Shown in pieces: positions 18,346 to 25,832 of a stretch of 37,279 nucleotides of DNA. The first letter of the stretch is position 1; each line of letters begins with the position of its first letter. Made by a program: the position numbers and the translations under genes. The notes beneath the pieces are model-generated. The model had not been told where the DNA came from. It saw nothing but the letters and a program-made list of their open reading frames with translations, and searched no databases. Origin of the DNA: an uncultured Candidatus Peregrinibacteria bacterium (GTDB lineage Bacteria > Patescibacteriota > Gracilibacteria > Peribacterales > Peribacteraceae); NCBI GenBank assembly GCA_937863435.1, contig CALMES010000067.1, positions 1-37,279 on the forward strand, given 5' to 3'.

Positions 18346-18875
18346 TATGCCCACTCCTGATATAATGATGTTATTTTCCCGGTGCCGTTTGCGGCGGTCA
18401 CGTTGTAGCCGGATTCATTATTTAATGCCGCGTAGTCTGTTTTGTAGAGCTCGTTCATCACACCGTTTGTGTAATTTTCACCGGCTGCAAAACCTTTTGA
18501 TTTTGATTTTTTCTCTTGGTACGAACCTTGATTATAGGCGTGAACTGCTTTACGCCAATTTCCCTTATACCGGTTTAGCTGCCGGCCGAGCTCGTATTGA
18601 CCTAAAAACACAGCATATTCAGCATTGAAAATCCGGTCCGGCACAAAGTCTTTTTTGAGGTACTTCGTTTCGATCTCTTTTTGAGTACCTTTGAGCATCT
18701 GCATCATGCCTCGTGCTGACGAACTTTTGTTTGTAGCCGCCGGATTGAACTGTCTGTTCTCTACTTTTTGCACTGCAAAGGCATATTTCGCAAGCTCATA
18801 CGGAGCAATGCCAAGCATTTCTCCAACTTTTTGAGCTTGCGAAATATGTATTTTGTATGCTTCGGCAGCGGTCAT
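18345..18875 (-). CDS. Lytic transglycosylase, SLT-like (176 aa)
   Basis: The soluble-lytic-transglycosylase signature is clear: catalytic Glu39 in QKVENRQFNPAATNK, then SSSARGMMQM (Ser/Gly/Gln positions 52-59) and a helix ending in AVHAYNQGSY near residue 125. Such enzymes cleave the glycan strand between MurNAc and GlcNAc. There is no signal peptide, so a virion-carried enzyme that opens the cell wall during entry is more likely than a lysis enzyme. Start and upstream stop overlap by 4 bp. It is the third peptidoglycan-active enzyme in this operon. Confidence 0.85.
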   Translation of the reverse strand: MTAAEAYKIHISQAQKVGEMLGIAPYELAKYAFAVQKVENRQFNPAATNKSSSARGMMQMLKGTQKEIETKYLKKDFVPDRIFNAEYAVFLGQYELGRQLNRYKGNWRKAVHAYNQGSYQEKKSKSKGFAAGENYTNGVMNELYKTDYAALNNESGYNVTAANGTGKITSLYQEWA

Positions 18876-19606
18876 TTTTTGACTCCTAAAAACTCAAGAT
18901 GAGCGTAAACAGGGTATCGCTGAATTTTCAATGTAGAAGTTGCTGTATCCATAACCAATTGACCGCACCCCGCATAGAGCTCCAAAGCGTCCTCTCTATT
19001 CTGCGGTTTAACACCCATATTTCGAGGGGTCGGCGGATTAAAATCATATGGCATAGGGAAGCCGATCGAAATGTCTCCTTTGTTACTTTTAGGAGCAAAA
19101 TTTGATGTGGAAGCATTGCCAAAAATATCAGGACCACCTTGCAAACGAAGAGTTGGTCTGAAAAAATTTGGTTGCCAAGAACCGAATTCGGCAAAGCGGA
19201 ATCGAGACTGGACGTAGCCATCATTGACAGACGAGAGCGAATTTTCGATATCCGTTAGAATCTGCGCATCCTGATTGGGATCACCGGTCAATGTCACGTC
19301 ATAAACCTTAAACACTGCTTTTACGAGATAGAGAACATCGAACGCGCTGAAATTGGAAACATCAACCACCGGACGCATACGCGTTGAGTACGGCGATACC
19401 TCCAATGCAGCCGAACCCATAGCAGTTGCCGATTGTCCACACTTGAGCAGTTCCAATCGTCCACCGTCTATCGTGTTTGCAACGTGAGCATTCGTTTGTG
19501 AGTTTGCCGTCTCTGTCGATGAAATAAATGTCGCAAACAGCGATGTTCCACTGTCCCACAGCTCATATACGAGATTTTTTTCACCCATTACTACAGCGTC
19601 ATTCAT
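18872..19606 (-). CDS. Beta-rich virion protein candidate (244 aa)
   Basis: A soluble, beta-rich protein with no recognised family. It opens MNDAVVMGEKNLVYELWDSG and has a central helix with acidic residues (NQDAQILTDIENSLSSV). It ends in a strand-rich part (TLKIQRYPVYAHLEFLGVKK). Size and composition would suit a capsid jelly-roll or a minor capsid protein, and it sits beside the 133-aa and 221-aa genes of similar style. That assignment is inference only. The gene starts directly after the stop of the 133-aa gene, without a clear ribosome binding site. Confidence 0.7.
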   Translation of the reverse strand: MNDAVVMGEKNLVYELWDSGTSLFATFISSTETANSQTNAHVANTIDGGRLELLKCGQSATAMGSAALEVSPYSTRMRPVVDVSNFSAFDVLYLVKAVFKVYDVTLTGDPNQDAQILTDIENSLSSVNDGYVQSRFRFAEFGSWQPNFFRPTLRLQGGPDIFGNASTSNFAPKSNKGDISIGFPMPYDFNPPTPRNMGVKPQNREDALELYAGCGQLVMDTATSTLKIQRYPVYAHLEFLGVKK

Positions 19607-19610
19607 ACTA

Positions 19611-20012
19611 TTAGATGATTTTTTCCAACATGAGAGTTAATTTCACATCGATCGGCGCAACATTATTAACAGTACCCGATGGACTTGTATGCCGAGCTTT
19701 GAACGTTGTATTCACTCCACCAACAATCAGAATCCCTTTTTCTTTGAAATTGTCATTTTCAAGCAATTCCTTGAGGGCAAACGCCGATATTGCCGCGTTG
19801 CGCAAATTCAAGTCTGTTGATTCAAATTTTATGGAAAGTGTAATCTCATCGTGAGCCAAGTTTGGTAGCACCGCGCCATCTGCATCGTAGATTGTAACAC
19901 TTCCGCCGAGCACCCTGTATGTTGAGGGAGCTTTATAGGTGTCTTCAGTTCCCTCGGTATTGAGAGCCCCAATACGCGAGCTAAAGGACACAAATTCAAT
20001 TCCGTTATTCAT
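19611..20012 (-). CDS. Beta-rich small virion protein candidate (133 aa)
   Basis: A good ribosome binding site (AAAGGAATAATA) precedes the ATG. The sequence is mostly predicted strand, for example YRVLGGSVTIYDADG and HDEITLSIKFEST, then a helix (AAISAFALKELLEND) and final strands (PIDVKLTLMLEKII). No motif of a known family is seen. Its position between two larger beta-rich proteins suggests a virion component. A hairpin at 20039-20069 lies just upstream, possibly reducing read-through from the 221-aa gene. Confidence 0.65.
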   Translation of the reverse strand: MNNGIEFVSFSSRIGALNTEGTEDTYKAPSTYRVLGGSVTIYDADGAVLPNLAHDEITLSIKFESTDLNLRNAAISAFALKELLENDNFKEKGILIVGGVNTTFKARHTSPSGTVNNVAPIDVKLTLMLEKII

Positions 20013-20038
20013 TATTATTCCTTTAAAGTCAGTAATAA

Positions 20039-20069
20039 ATAGAGAGGTAGTATTGCTCTACCTCTCTAT
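20039..20069 (-). terminator. Perfect 12-bp hairpin between structural genes
   Basis: Bases 20039-20050 pair perfectly with 20058-20069 around a 7-nt loop. In leftward RNA it lies 25 bp after the 221-aa gene and is followed by a weak U-rich stretch. It could be a partial terminator or a 3' stabiliser that raises the level of the upstream message, as often seen after major capsid genes. Confidence 0.55.
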
Positions 20070-20093
20070 CGCAAAAGGGTTTATCAGATCAGA

Positions 20094-20759
20094 TTACAGC
20101 GGCAGTTTGTATGTCACGCCGTGCCCATAAAAATGCAATGCACAGCTACGAGCAGTAGAACCGGTCGATCCTGCGACATTTACACCTGGATAGTGCGAGT
20201 TCGTTGCAGCGGCGGCGGCAGTTGTCAAACCGTTAGGCGGTGTAATCACAACCGTCAAGTTCGATCCTGCCGGGATTTCGATTGGCTCCGGTAATTTCAC
20301 AGAGAAATCAGTCGTTTTGCTCACCAAAACATCAGTTCCTTGACCATTACCAACCGAGCGGTGAGGCAAGAACATGAAGAGCGGAGCTTCAAATACTTCC
20401 ACGTTATCAACTTTGAACTTTACCTGCGTTCCGGTGATGTAATAGTGATAGGCATCTTCATCAGTGCCGGACGCTTCCAAGACAGCAAGGGCGATGCGCG
20501 GCAATATCTCGACACGATCAATTCGAACGTATTCATTTTGAAATCCGCCGGGGAATGTTTTCTGACCGGTGAACGCCTTGGGAATCGTTCTACCTGTTTC
20601 AAAAAATATCTGTTCAGTTACCGTTGCACCCATTTCATAGGTGATAATATTCTGCAATACCAACGGCTTTACGTCTAAGAGTCCTGCATTCGCAGGGTTG
20701 CGACCCATGGCTCTGAGCGCACTAAGTGCCTGAGCTTGAGCTTGCGTTGCTTCATTCAT
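20094..20759 (-). CDS. Candidate major virion protein, beta-rich (221 aa)
   Basis: The gene has a strong ribosome binding site (GGAGA) and is followed by a perfect hairpin, both signs of high expression. After a helical Ala/Gln-rich N-terminus (MNEATQAQAQALSALRAMG) the protein is a series of predicted strands: DVKPLVLQNIITYEM, YVRIDRVEILPRIALAV, TQVKFKVDNVEVFEAP, SVKLPEPIEIPAGSNLTVVI. This order and length would suit a single jelly-roll capsid protein. Neighbours with membrane segments fit a membrane-containing virion. No sequence family is recognised, so the capsid call is inference; a spike or coat accessory protein is also possible. Confidence 0.6.
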   Translation of the reverse strand: MNEATQAQAQALSALRAMGRNPANAGLLDVKPLVLQNIITYEMGATVTEQIFFETGRTIPKAFTGQKTFPGGFQNEYVRIDRVEILPRIALAVLEASGTDEDAYHYYITGTQVKFKVDNVEVFEAPLFMFLPHRSVGNGQGTDVLVSKTTDFSVKLPEPIEIPAGSNLTVVITPPNGLTTAAAAATNSHYPGVNVAGSTGSTARSCALHFYGHGVTYKLPL

Positions 20760-20824
20760 TATTCTGTCTCCAAAAAATTTAAATATATTTGTTAATTTTC
20801 TTTTTTTTAAACTACATACACTAA

Positions 20825-21409
20825 TTACCAGCCACTTCCACCGGCTTCATCATCCCAATTAATTCCGTTGTCAGCAAGTGCTCCGGGAGAAGCTACACGG
20901 ACATAATCATTAATCGTACTCGTGCCGGGATCTTCAGGTACAAGTGCCGCTTGTCGAGCGATTTCATTAGGGCTATATGCCATTAGTGAATCGCCATTTG
21001 CACTTACACGCTGAAAACCTCTGAGACCATTGATCTGAGAAGTTGTGCCAGGAGTAAGTGGCGATGAAGTCGTCGTCGCTGTATCGGGCGTACCGTTGAT
21101 TTCACGTAACGACCAAATTGGCGCACCAAGAAGATCATTAACAATACCACCACCTTTGACATAAAGGAAGTGCTGTGCCGTGATACCAATGGCTGCATGG
21201 CACATCGAAGGAACATTCAGTGCTTTACCAATTAGGTACGGCAGTCCGCCGCCTACCAATGCCGCAACAGTGCCGCTTAACTTGAGAAACGTCGGCACGA
21301 CGGTATAAAGCACAGGGGTTAACAACGCCAAAGCATCACCAATTAAAGCAGGTTTGCTAAAACCTGTCTTAAAGTTTTGCTTGAAGTTGAAGTTAAAAAT
21401 TTTACTCAT
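20825..21409 (-). CDS. Virion membrane protein candidate with Gly-Leu motif (194 aa)
   Basis: GAGGAAA precedes the ATG. Residues about 20-65 form one or two hydrophobic segments (ALIGDALALLTPVLYTVV; TVAALVGGGLPYLIG). A hydrophilic second half contains INGLRGF (126-132), one of the recurring Gly-Leu motifs in this window, then a Pro/Asp-rich tail ending DDEAGGSGW. Small membrane proteins next to capsid candidates are typical of viruses with an internal lipid layer. Cleavage at the motif would separate the membrane part from a 60-residue tail; this is speculation. Confidence 0.65.
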   Translation of the reverse strand: MSKIFNFNFKQNFKTGFSKPALIGDALALLTPVLYTVVPTFLKLSGTVAALVGGGLPYLIGKALNVPSMCHAAIGITAQHFLYVKGGGIVNDLLGAPIWSLREINGTPDTATTTSSPLTPGTTSQINGLRGFQRVSANGDSLMAYSPNEIARQAALVPEDPGTSTINDYVRVASPGALADNGINWDDEAGGSGW

Positions 21410-21465
21410 AATTTCCTCAATGGAAAAATGTTAAAAAAGTATATAAATTATTTACATTATGAAGC

Positions 21466-22494
21466 TTAGCGTTTTTTCCATGCTAAACTGAGTAGAATTC
21501 CAAGAACGACACCGGCAGCACCAATCACGACAAACCACAGCCCGCGACTGTTGTTTTTCTCGCAGTCGATTGGCTGAGATAGAATAACCGCAGGATCAGT
21601 GACATACGTACCTTCGTCAATTACTGTTGAGTCGTCGTTCGACAAACCATTTATCCCGAACTTCATTCGCGGGAGAGATTGCGTTTCAACCAGTCCGAAT
21701 GGAGAATTGCTCGCTACCAATTGTCCGGCAGGTGAGATCGCTGTACCTGTACCGCATCCAGCATAGCATCGTGATAACTCTGCCTGTGATAGCCGTTTGC
21801 TATTACATGCATTGTAACAGTCTTTCCAAGCAGTTGCCTGAGTTTCAATCGGGTTATTTGGTACAGTGCATTTATCCATGCAAAGATTCCATTGCGGAAG
21901 AGGTAATCCCTTGCAACCATCCATACATCGTTTTTGCTTGTCCGTAAAACTTTGAACGTTGCCAAGGCCGCGCAATCCACGCAGACCATTGATACCATTT
22001 GCGGCTTTGATTTTAGCAAGCTCATCAGCACATGCAAGAGTTGGTGACTGCTCTACAGGTTCACAAATCGTAACTTCACGACTCATGTCAACCTCAATAT
22101 CCGAATCACTCGATTTGTTAGGCGAAGCCCACCATGTTTCTTGTACAATTTCCTCTCTGCAATTTGAGGAGTCACATGGGCAGTCGGATCCACCACCCGG
22201 AGGAGCGATGAGTGATTGAGTAGTGCTTACAATCTCCTGAAGGCGAGGATATGACAAACCTACATCAACATAAATCTTGCCTGTTGCCGCATCATTATAG
22301 ACCGGATAATTTTGATATGTACCCTGTACTCCACTCATTACAATAGCACTTACTCGATCTACGAGCGAGCTATCTGCTTGCATGTCGAGAATGTTTTGTG
22401 TAACCACATACTGAGCCGAGGAGCTAAAAGTATCTTGCAAGCCACGAACCGAAGGGGCGGCGTATCCGGTTGATCTTTGGGCTGTCATTAACAT
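21466..22494 (-). CDS. Membrane-anchored Cys-rich virion protein with Gly-Leu motifs (342 aa)
   Basis: AAGGTG lies 5 bp before the ATG. From N to C: a soluble region (1-100); a divergent copy of the cysteine module shared with three neighbours (about 105-165, CPCDSSNC to ACADELAKIKAA); a Gly-Leu motif INGLRGLRGLG (168-178); two twin-CxxxC helical hairpins (CMDGC 190-194 with CMDKC 205-209; CYNAC 226-230 with CYAGC 243-247); a second Gly-Leu motif (INGLS, 281-285); and a C-terminal membrane anchor (about 319-338, WFVVIGAAGVVLGILLSLAW) with a basic tail. It is probably a surface or vertex protein anchored in a membrane. No known family is recognised. Confidence 0.75.
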   Translation of the reverse strand: MLMTAQRSTGYAAPSVRGLQDTFSSSAQYVVTQNILDMQADSSLVDRVSAIVMSGVQGTYQNYPVYNDAATGKIYVDVGLSYPRLQEIVSTTQSLIAPPGGGSDCPCDSSNCREEIVQETWWASPNKSSDSDIEVDMSREVTICEPVEQSPTLACADELAKIKAANGINGLRGLRGLGNVQSFTDKQKRCMDGCKGLPLPQWNLCMDKCTVPNNPIETQATAWKDCYNACNSKRLSQAELSRCYAGCGTGTAISPAGQLVASNSPFGLVETQSLPRMKFGINGLSNDDSTVIDEGTYVTDPAVILSQPIDCEKNNSRGLWFVVIGAAGVVLGILLSLAWKKR

Positions 22495-22497
22495 AGT

Positions 22498-22737
22498 TCA
22501 CCTTGATAAAATTTGTTGTTGTAATTTTCTTAACTCTAATTCACACGAAGGTATTGCCGCTCCTGAACTGCATACCATTCGTTTCTTAATAATCACTATT
22601 GGCTTATCGCTTTCTGAAAGCTTGTTTTTATGCAAATACCATGTTTGCGGTTCTGATACTGTTTTGCAATTTTCCGGGCACGGTTGACATTGTTGTGCGG
22701 CCGACTGAGACCTGAAATACAACCCTGGAAGTGCCAT
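22498..22737 (-). CDS. Stand-alone cysteine-module protein (79 aa)
   Basis: This short protein is little more than the shared module: CQPCPENCK, an aromatic strand QTWYLHKNKLSE, a SDKPIVIIKKRMVC strand, another cysteine and the closing helix ELRKLQQQIL. The same order occurs in the two upstream neighbours and, more divergently, in the 342-aa protein. The five conserved cysteines could bind metal or form disulphides. It begins 6 bp after the upstream stop with no separate ribosome binding site, so coupled translation is likely. Function unknown; probably virion surface. Confidence 0.7.
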   Translation of the reverse strand: MALPGLYFRSQSAAQQCQPCPENCKTVSEPQTWYLHKNKLSESDKPIVIIKKRMVCSSGAAIPSCELELRKLQQQILSR

Positions 22738-22742
22738 GAATA

Positions 22743-23285
22743 TTATGCTATTTGTTGTTGTAATTTTGCAAGCTCAAGCGCACACACCAATTGTAATTTT
22801 CCGGGCTTTGGCTCGCACTTGAGTATTTTTCTGTTGATCACGACCGGAACATCGGTATCATTCTGTTTAACTTTTCGAGCATAAAAGGTTTCTACGCTTT
22901 GCTGCTTTTTACAGTTGTCAGGACATGGCTTGCATAAAAATTCCACACAAGGAATTACTTGATAACCAACTACATACAACTGTGAATTGTATCTATCTAT
23001 GAGATTGAAGTAGATGTTGTTTGATGTTTTGAAGATTCGAGCTCCGGCATAAACACCATCAGAATCATCCATATATCCAACAGTATCAAAACTCTCTATT
23101 TCAGTTCGTGGAATGCGTATCGCGCCTTGCACCATCTCTCCACGCTCTTCGATTACTTGCCCGGAATGCACTCTTCTATATGTACCTACACCACTACATT
23201 TTCCCGCTCGGGCGACCGGCGAAGTGCTACGGCTCGTCATCAATCCAACATAACCCAATCCGCTTATTTGCGAATGAATTAACAT
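22743..23285 (-). CDS. Cysteine-module protein with N-terminal domain (180 aa)
   Basis: ATG at 23285 (MLIHSQISGLGYVGL) lies one base after the upstream stop; an in-frame ATG 24 bp upstream is less likely because it overlaps that gene. Residues 7-15 carry a Gly-Leu motif variant (ISGLGYVGL). The middle (about 30-110) is a beta-rich domain that may contact ligands or partners. The C-terminal 65 residues are the shared module (CKPCPDNCK to LELAKLQQQIA). The protein has no membrane segment. It may pair with its paralogs on the virion surface. Confidence 0.7.
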   Translation of the reverse strand: MLIHSQISGLGYVGLMTSRSTSPVARAGKCSGVGTYRRVHSGQVIEERGEMVQGAIRIPRTEIESFDTVGYMDDSDGVYAGARIFKTSNNIYFNLIDRYNSQLYVVGYQVIPCVEFLCKPCPDNCKKQQSVETFYARKVKQNDTDVPVVINRKILKCEPKPGKLQLVCALELAKLQQQIA

Positions 23286-23286
23286 A

Positions 23287-23691
23287 TTACATTCTACTTG
23301 AATATCCACCGGAACAGCTCGAACAGCCGCTGAGTCCGTTCAGACCAAGACTTTTCTTCAATGCCTGTAAATTTTGCTCGCAAATCGGTTTCAATGCACC
23401 TTGATTTGGAGTACATTTGAGTTGCTTGCGATTGACTACAACCGGACGATCGGTATCACTTAGCTTCTCTTTGTGAGCATAGTAAGTCGTTCGTTGGGTA
23501 GTGGTTTTGCAGTTTGGCGGACACGCTGTACAAGTAGCACCACCGGATGTAGTACCACCCGGATATCCGATCAAATCCGGCAAGTTGGGAATAACCATTC
23601 CGAGACCTCTTAATCCCCTCGGCTTGTAACCGTAGTTGTCAGAATCGGCATCCTTGTAAGGAGAAGCATAAGTGCTTGGGACAAACAACAT
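23287..23691 (-). CDS. Cysteine-module protein with two Gly-Leu motifs (134 aa)
   Basis: ATG at 23691 (MLFVPSTYASPY) follows GAGGT at close spacing; the frame opens about 100 bp earlier inside the upstream gene's end. Residues 26-31 are GLRGLG. The shared cysteine module covers about 54-113 (CTACPPNCK to CEQNLQALKK) and is followed at once by LGLNGLSG (115-122) and a Cys/Gly/Ser tail. In two paralogs the module is the natural C-terminus; here and in the 342-aa protein it is followed by a Gly-Leu motif. That is why cleavage at this motif is suspected. Confidence 0.7.
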   Translation of the reverse strand: MLFVPSTYASPYKDADSDNYGYKPRGLRGLGMVIPNLPDLIGYPGGTTSGGATCTACPPNCKTTTQRTTYYAHKEKLSDTDRPVVVNRKQLKCTPNQGALKPICEQNLQALKKSLGLNGLSGCSSCSGGYSSRM

Positions 23692-23740
23692 TGTAACCTC
23701 AATAAAACATGAATAATCGTATTTTTTTTGTTTTGGCGAA

Positions 23741-24232
23741 TTACGGAAACTCTGGGTAATCGTAATTTGTATCTTTGCACGGATCGACGACAACTTCTAC
23801 AACCCGTTCCGTATAGTGATCCTTAACCACCGGGACTTCAACTTGCCGAATGACCTCTTTGGGTACTTCTTTGATCACCGTTCGCACCATCGGCACTCGC
23901 TGTACTACTCGCTGAATAATTGGAGGAGTCGGCACCGGGACTTTTACAATTCGATCTCTACCCTTAACCACCATTGGTCGGCGCTGTTTTTGCCGAACAA
24001 ATCGGCGATTTTCAGTATTCGTATTCCGGCTATTAGTATCCTGACTATTCGTAATACTGATATTCACCGGATTGGGCTGTGGGCAACATGTTCCGCCGTT
24101 TGCCGATCCATCATCCAAATTTTGATATGGAGGAGGGCTGAGCGGCACTTGCGCTTGTGGCGGGGGAGCCGTCATCGTTGGGGGCTTGATCAGTTGCCCA
24201 TCATTATCATATAAGCAGAAACCCATTAACAT
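23741..24232 (-). CDS. Val/Pro-repeat rod-like protein (163 aa)
   Basis: The N-terminus is short, then Pro-rich (APPPQAQVPLSPPPY) with a CC pair near residue 49. An Asn/Thr-rich stretch follows, then from about residue 90 a string of short alternating repeats rich in Val, Pro, Lys, Glu and Arg: VKVPVPTPP, RVVQRVPMVRTV, KEVPKEVIRQVEVP, ERVVEVVVDP. This resembles the repeat style of alveolins and other rod or filament proteins and would make an extended beta structure, suitable for a spike shaft. The start lies one base after the upstream stop. Function is inferred from composition. Confidence 0.65.
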   Translation of the reverse strand: MLMGFCLYDNDGQLIKPPTMTAPPPQAQVPLSPPPYQNLDDGSANGGTCCPQPNPVNISITNSQDTNSRNTNTENRRFVRQKQRRPMVVKGRDRIVKVPVPTPPIIQRVVQRVPMVRTVIKEVPKEVIRQVEVPVVKDHYTERVVEVVVDPCKDTNYDYPEFP

Positions 24233-24233
24233 G

Positions 24234-25652
24234 TTATTTCCATTCCTCTTCGTATTGCGAAGGATTTACAGCAGAATTACTACCAACTGAATCAGCAATT
24301 ACAGTAATACCAACTTCATCTGCTATTGCTCTCGACCATTCGTGCCGCTTTTCAAGAGGAATCGTAATCGGAGCAATAAACTGTTTTCCGCCTTTTTCGA
24401 GTACTTCATTTGCGCGTTCTTTTAGCCCGCGAAGAGTCAGTTCATCAAAGGTATCAGAGCCGACAACATGACCAAGGCCGGACTGAATTGCTCCCTTGTG
24501 CAGATCCGGCATACCGATAAAATCATTCGTCTGATTGACCGCCGTGGACATGATTTCCGAGACTCCAGGTATCGCGTTTGTCAATGTGTCCGCTGTTGTC
24601 GTTGTCAGTAAATTTTGCAGAATCGGGACCTTAGCCATTGAACCTGCATCAATCAAATCTGAGATTACAGAGCCCGAACGATTAGCAGCGGTCAATGACC
24701 GTATCGTTTCAAGTTGAAACATTGTCTGTACTTTAGGAATCAGTTCTTTGTACGACAATTGCGATTTCTGAAGCAAATTTGCGATATCACCACCAAGCAA
24801 GCTTTTTGCAGCGCCTTGAAAATTTCCGTTTACTCCAAGCTCTTGGAGTGCGCTAACATAGTTGCCACTTGCAACATTCTGATATATTGATTTTGCTTGC
24901 GGGATTACATTCCTGTACTCCTGTGGAACAATCAATTGAGCTGCACCGGCAAGTACATTTATATCAAAATTTCCAGTCGTTGCAACGACTTGTAACGACT
25001 GAGCAAGCACGTCATAAAGCTCCGAAGGAATGCCTATCATCGAAGCAAAGGGTTTTGCTACAGCAAGAATAAACGTCAGTGCTTTATTGAGAATACTACT
25101 GATATTGACCGGTTCACCGGACGATAGCAATACAATCGGCCTGTCGAATTTTCTTCCCGTTGCTTCTATTTGTTCAAGCAGAGAAGGGAAGTTGTTGTAC
25201 TTTTGCAGGGTTAATCCGGGAATTGCATTGACAGCAGAACTCTCAGCTTCCGACCATCCTGCATGTTCTCCAAACCGTTCGTAAATTCCCGCGATCATGA
25301 AGGCGTTAGCTTCAAAAGCTCCACCTGTACCCATGTTTCGCGGAATCTCAAAGACATAAGGATTTTTCCCTAAAAGGTCTTTACCCCAAATCATTCCCCA
25401 TGCATCTCTTGTTTGCGTCGCGATACAAATCGTGTTGTCGTTGTCATCGGTGAATATTCCATACCCGGAGTGTTTTACCGCACCCGGAACTCCAATTGCA
25501 GTTCCGTAAATCTGATGTGGCTCAATTCCAACCGCCGAAAACTCCCCGGATTCACCTGCTCCTGCTATGTCCGCCGCAACACGAAGGTCACGGATAGCCG
25601 ACCAATGGAGGGCTTTAGAGGAGGCGGATATTTTTACAGGAGTATCATTCAT
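24234..25652 (-). CDS. Unknown 472-aa late protein
   Basis: No known family is recognised. The first 190 residues are mixed alpha/beta with Gly-rich turns (ADIAGAGESGEFSAVG, RNMGTGGAFEANAFM). The middle (about 190-370) is largely helical and Ala/Leu/Gln-rich, possibly a bundle. The end includes LTLRGLKERANEV, a weak Gly-Leu motif, and an alpha/beta part (ADEVGITVIADSVGSN). It starts in an ATGA overlap with the 60-aa gene. It is one of the largest late proteins without a match and might be a portal-like, vertex or internal virion protein. None of these is shown by sequence. Confidence 0.7.
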   Translation of the reverse strand: MNDTPVKISASSKALHWSAIRDLRVAADIAGAGESGEFSAVGIEPHQIYGTAIGVPGAVKHSGYGIFTDDNDNTICIATQTRDAWGMIWGKDLLGKNPYVFEIPRNMGTGGAFEANAFMIAGIYERFGEHAGWSEAESSAVNAIPGLTLQKYNNFPSLLEQIEATGRKFDRPIVLLSSGEPVNISSILNKALTFILAVAKPFASMIGIPSELYDVLAQSLQVVATTGNFDINVLAGAAQLIVPQEYRNVIPQAKSIYQNVASGNYVSALQELGVNGNFQGAAKSLLGGDIANLLQKSQLSYKELIPKVQTMFQLETIRSLTAANRSGSVISDLIDAGSMAKVPILQNLLTTTTADTLTNAIPGVSEIMSTAVNQTNDFIGMPDLHKGAIQSGLGHVVGSDTFDELTLRGLKERANEVLEKGGKQFIAPITIPLEKRHEWSRAIADEVGITVIADSVGSNSAVNPSQYEEEWK

Positions 25653-25831
25653 AATTTATTTGCTTGCTTGGCTTGACGTTGTATATAGTCTATAGGGCGT
25701 TGGAGCGAAACTGTGGATTCTGAACGTTTACCTTTGCTTTTGCCTAAAAGCGACGCGTAATAACTGGATGTTTTGTTTTTTGTCTCGTTTCTCTTTTGAG
25801 ATTTTACAACTTGTTCGGGACTATTAAACAT
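25649..25831 (-). CDS. Small basic protein (60 aa)
   Basis: A Lys/Arg/Ser-rich peptide beginning MFNSPEQVVKSQKRNETKN, with GKSKGKRSES in the middle and a helix at the end (DYIQRQAKQANKL). Its stop overlaps the start of the 472-aa gene by 4 bp, and its start lies one base after the peptidase stop, so it belongs to the operon. It could be a small DNA-binding virion protein or a scaffold peptide. No family is recognised. Confidence 0.55.
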   Translation of the reverse strand: MFNSPEQVVKSQKRNETKNKTSSYYASLLGKSKGKRSESTVSLQRPIDYIQRQAKQANKL

Positions 25832-25832
25832 A

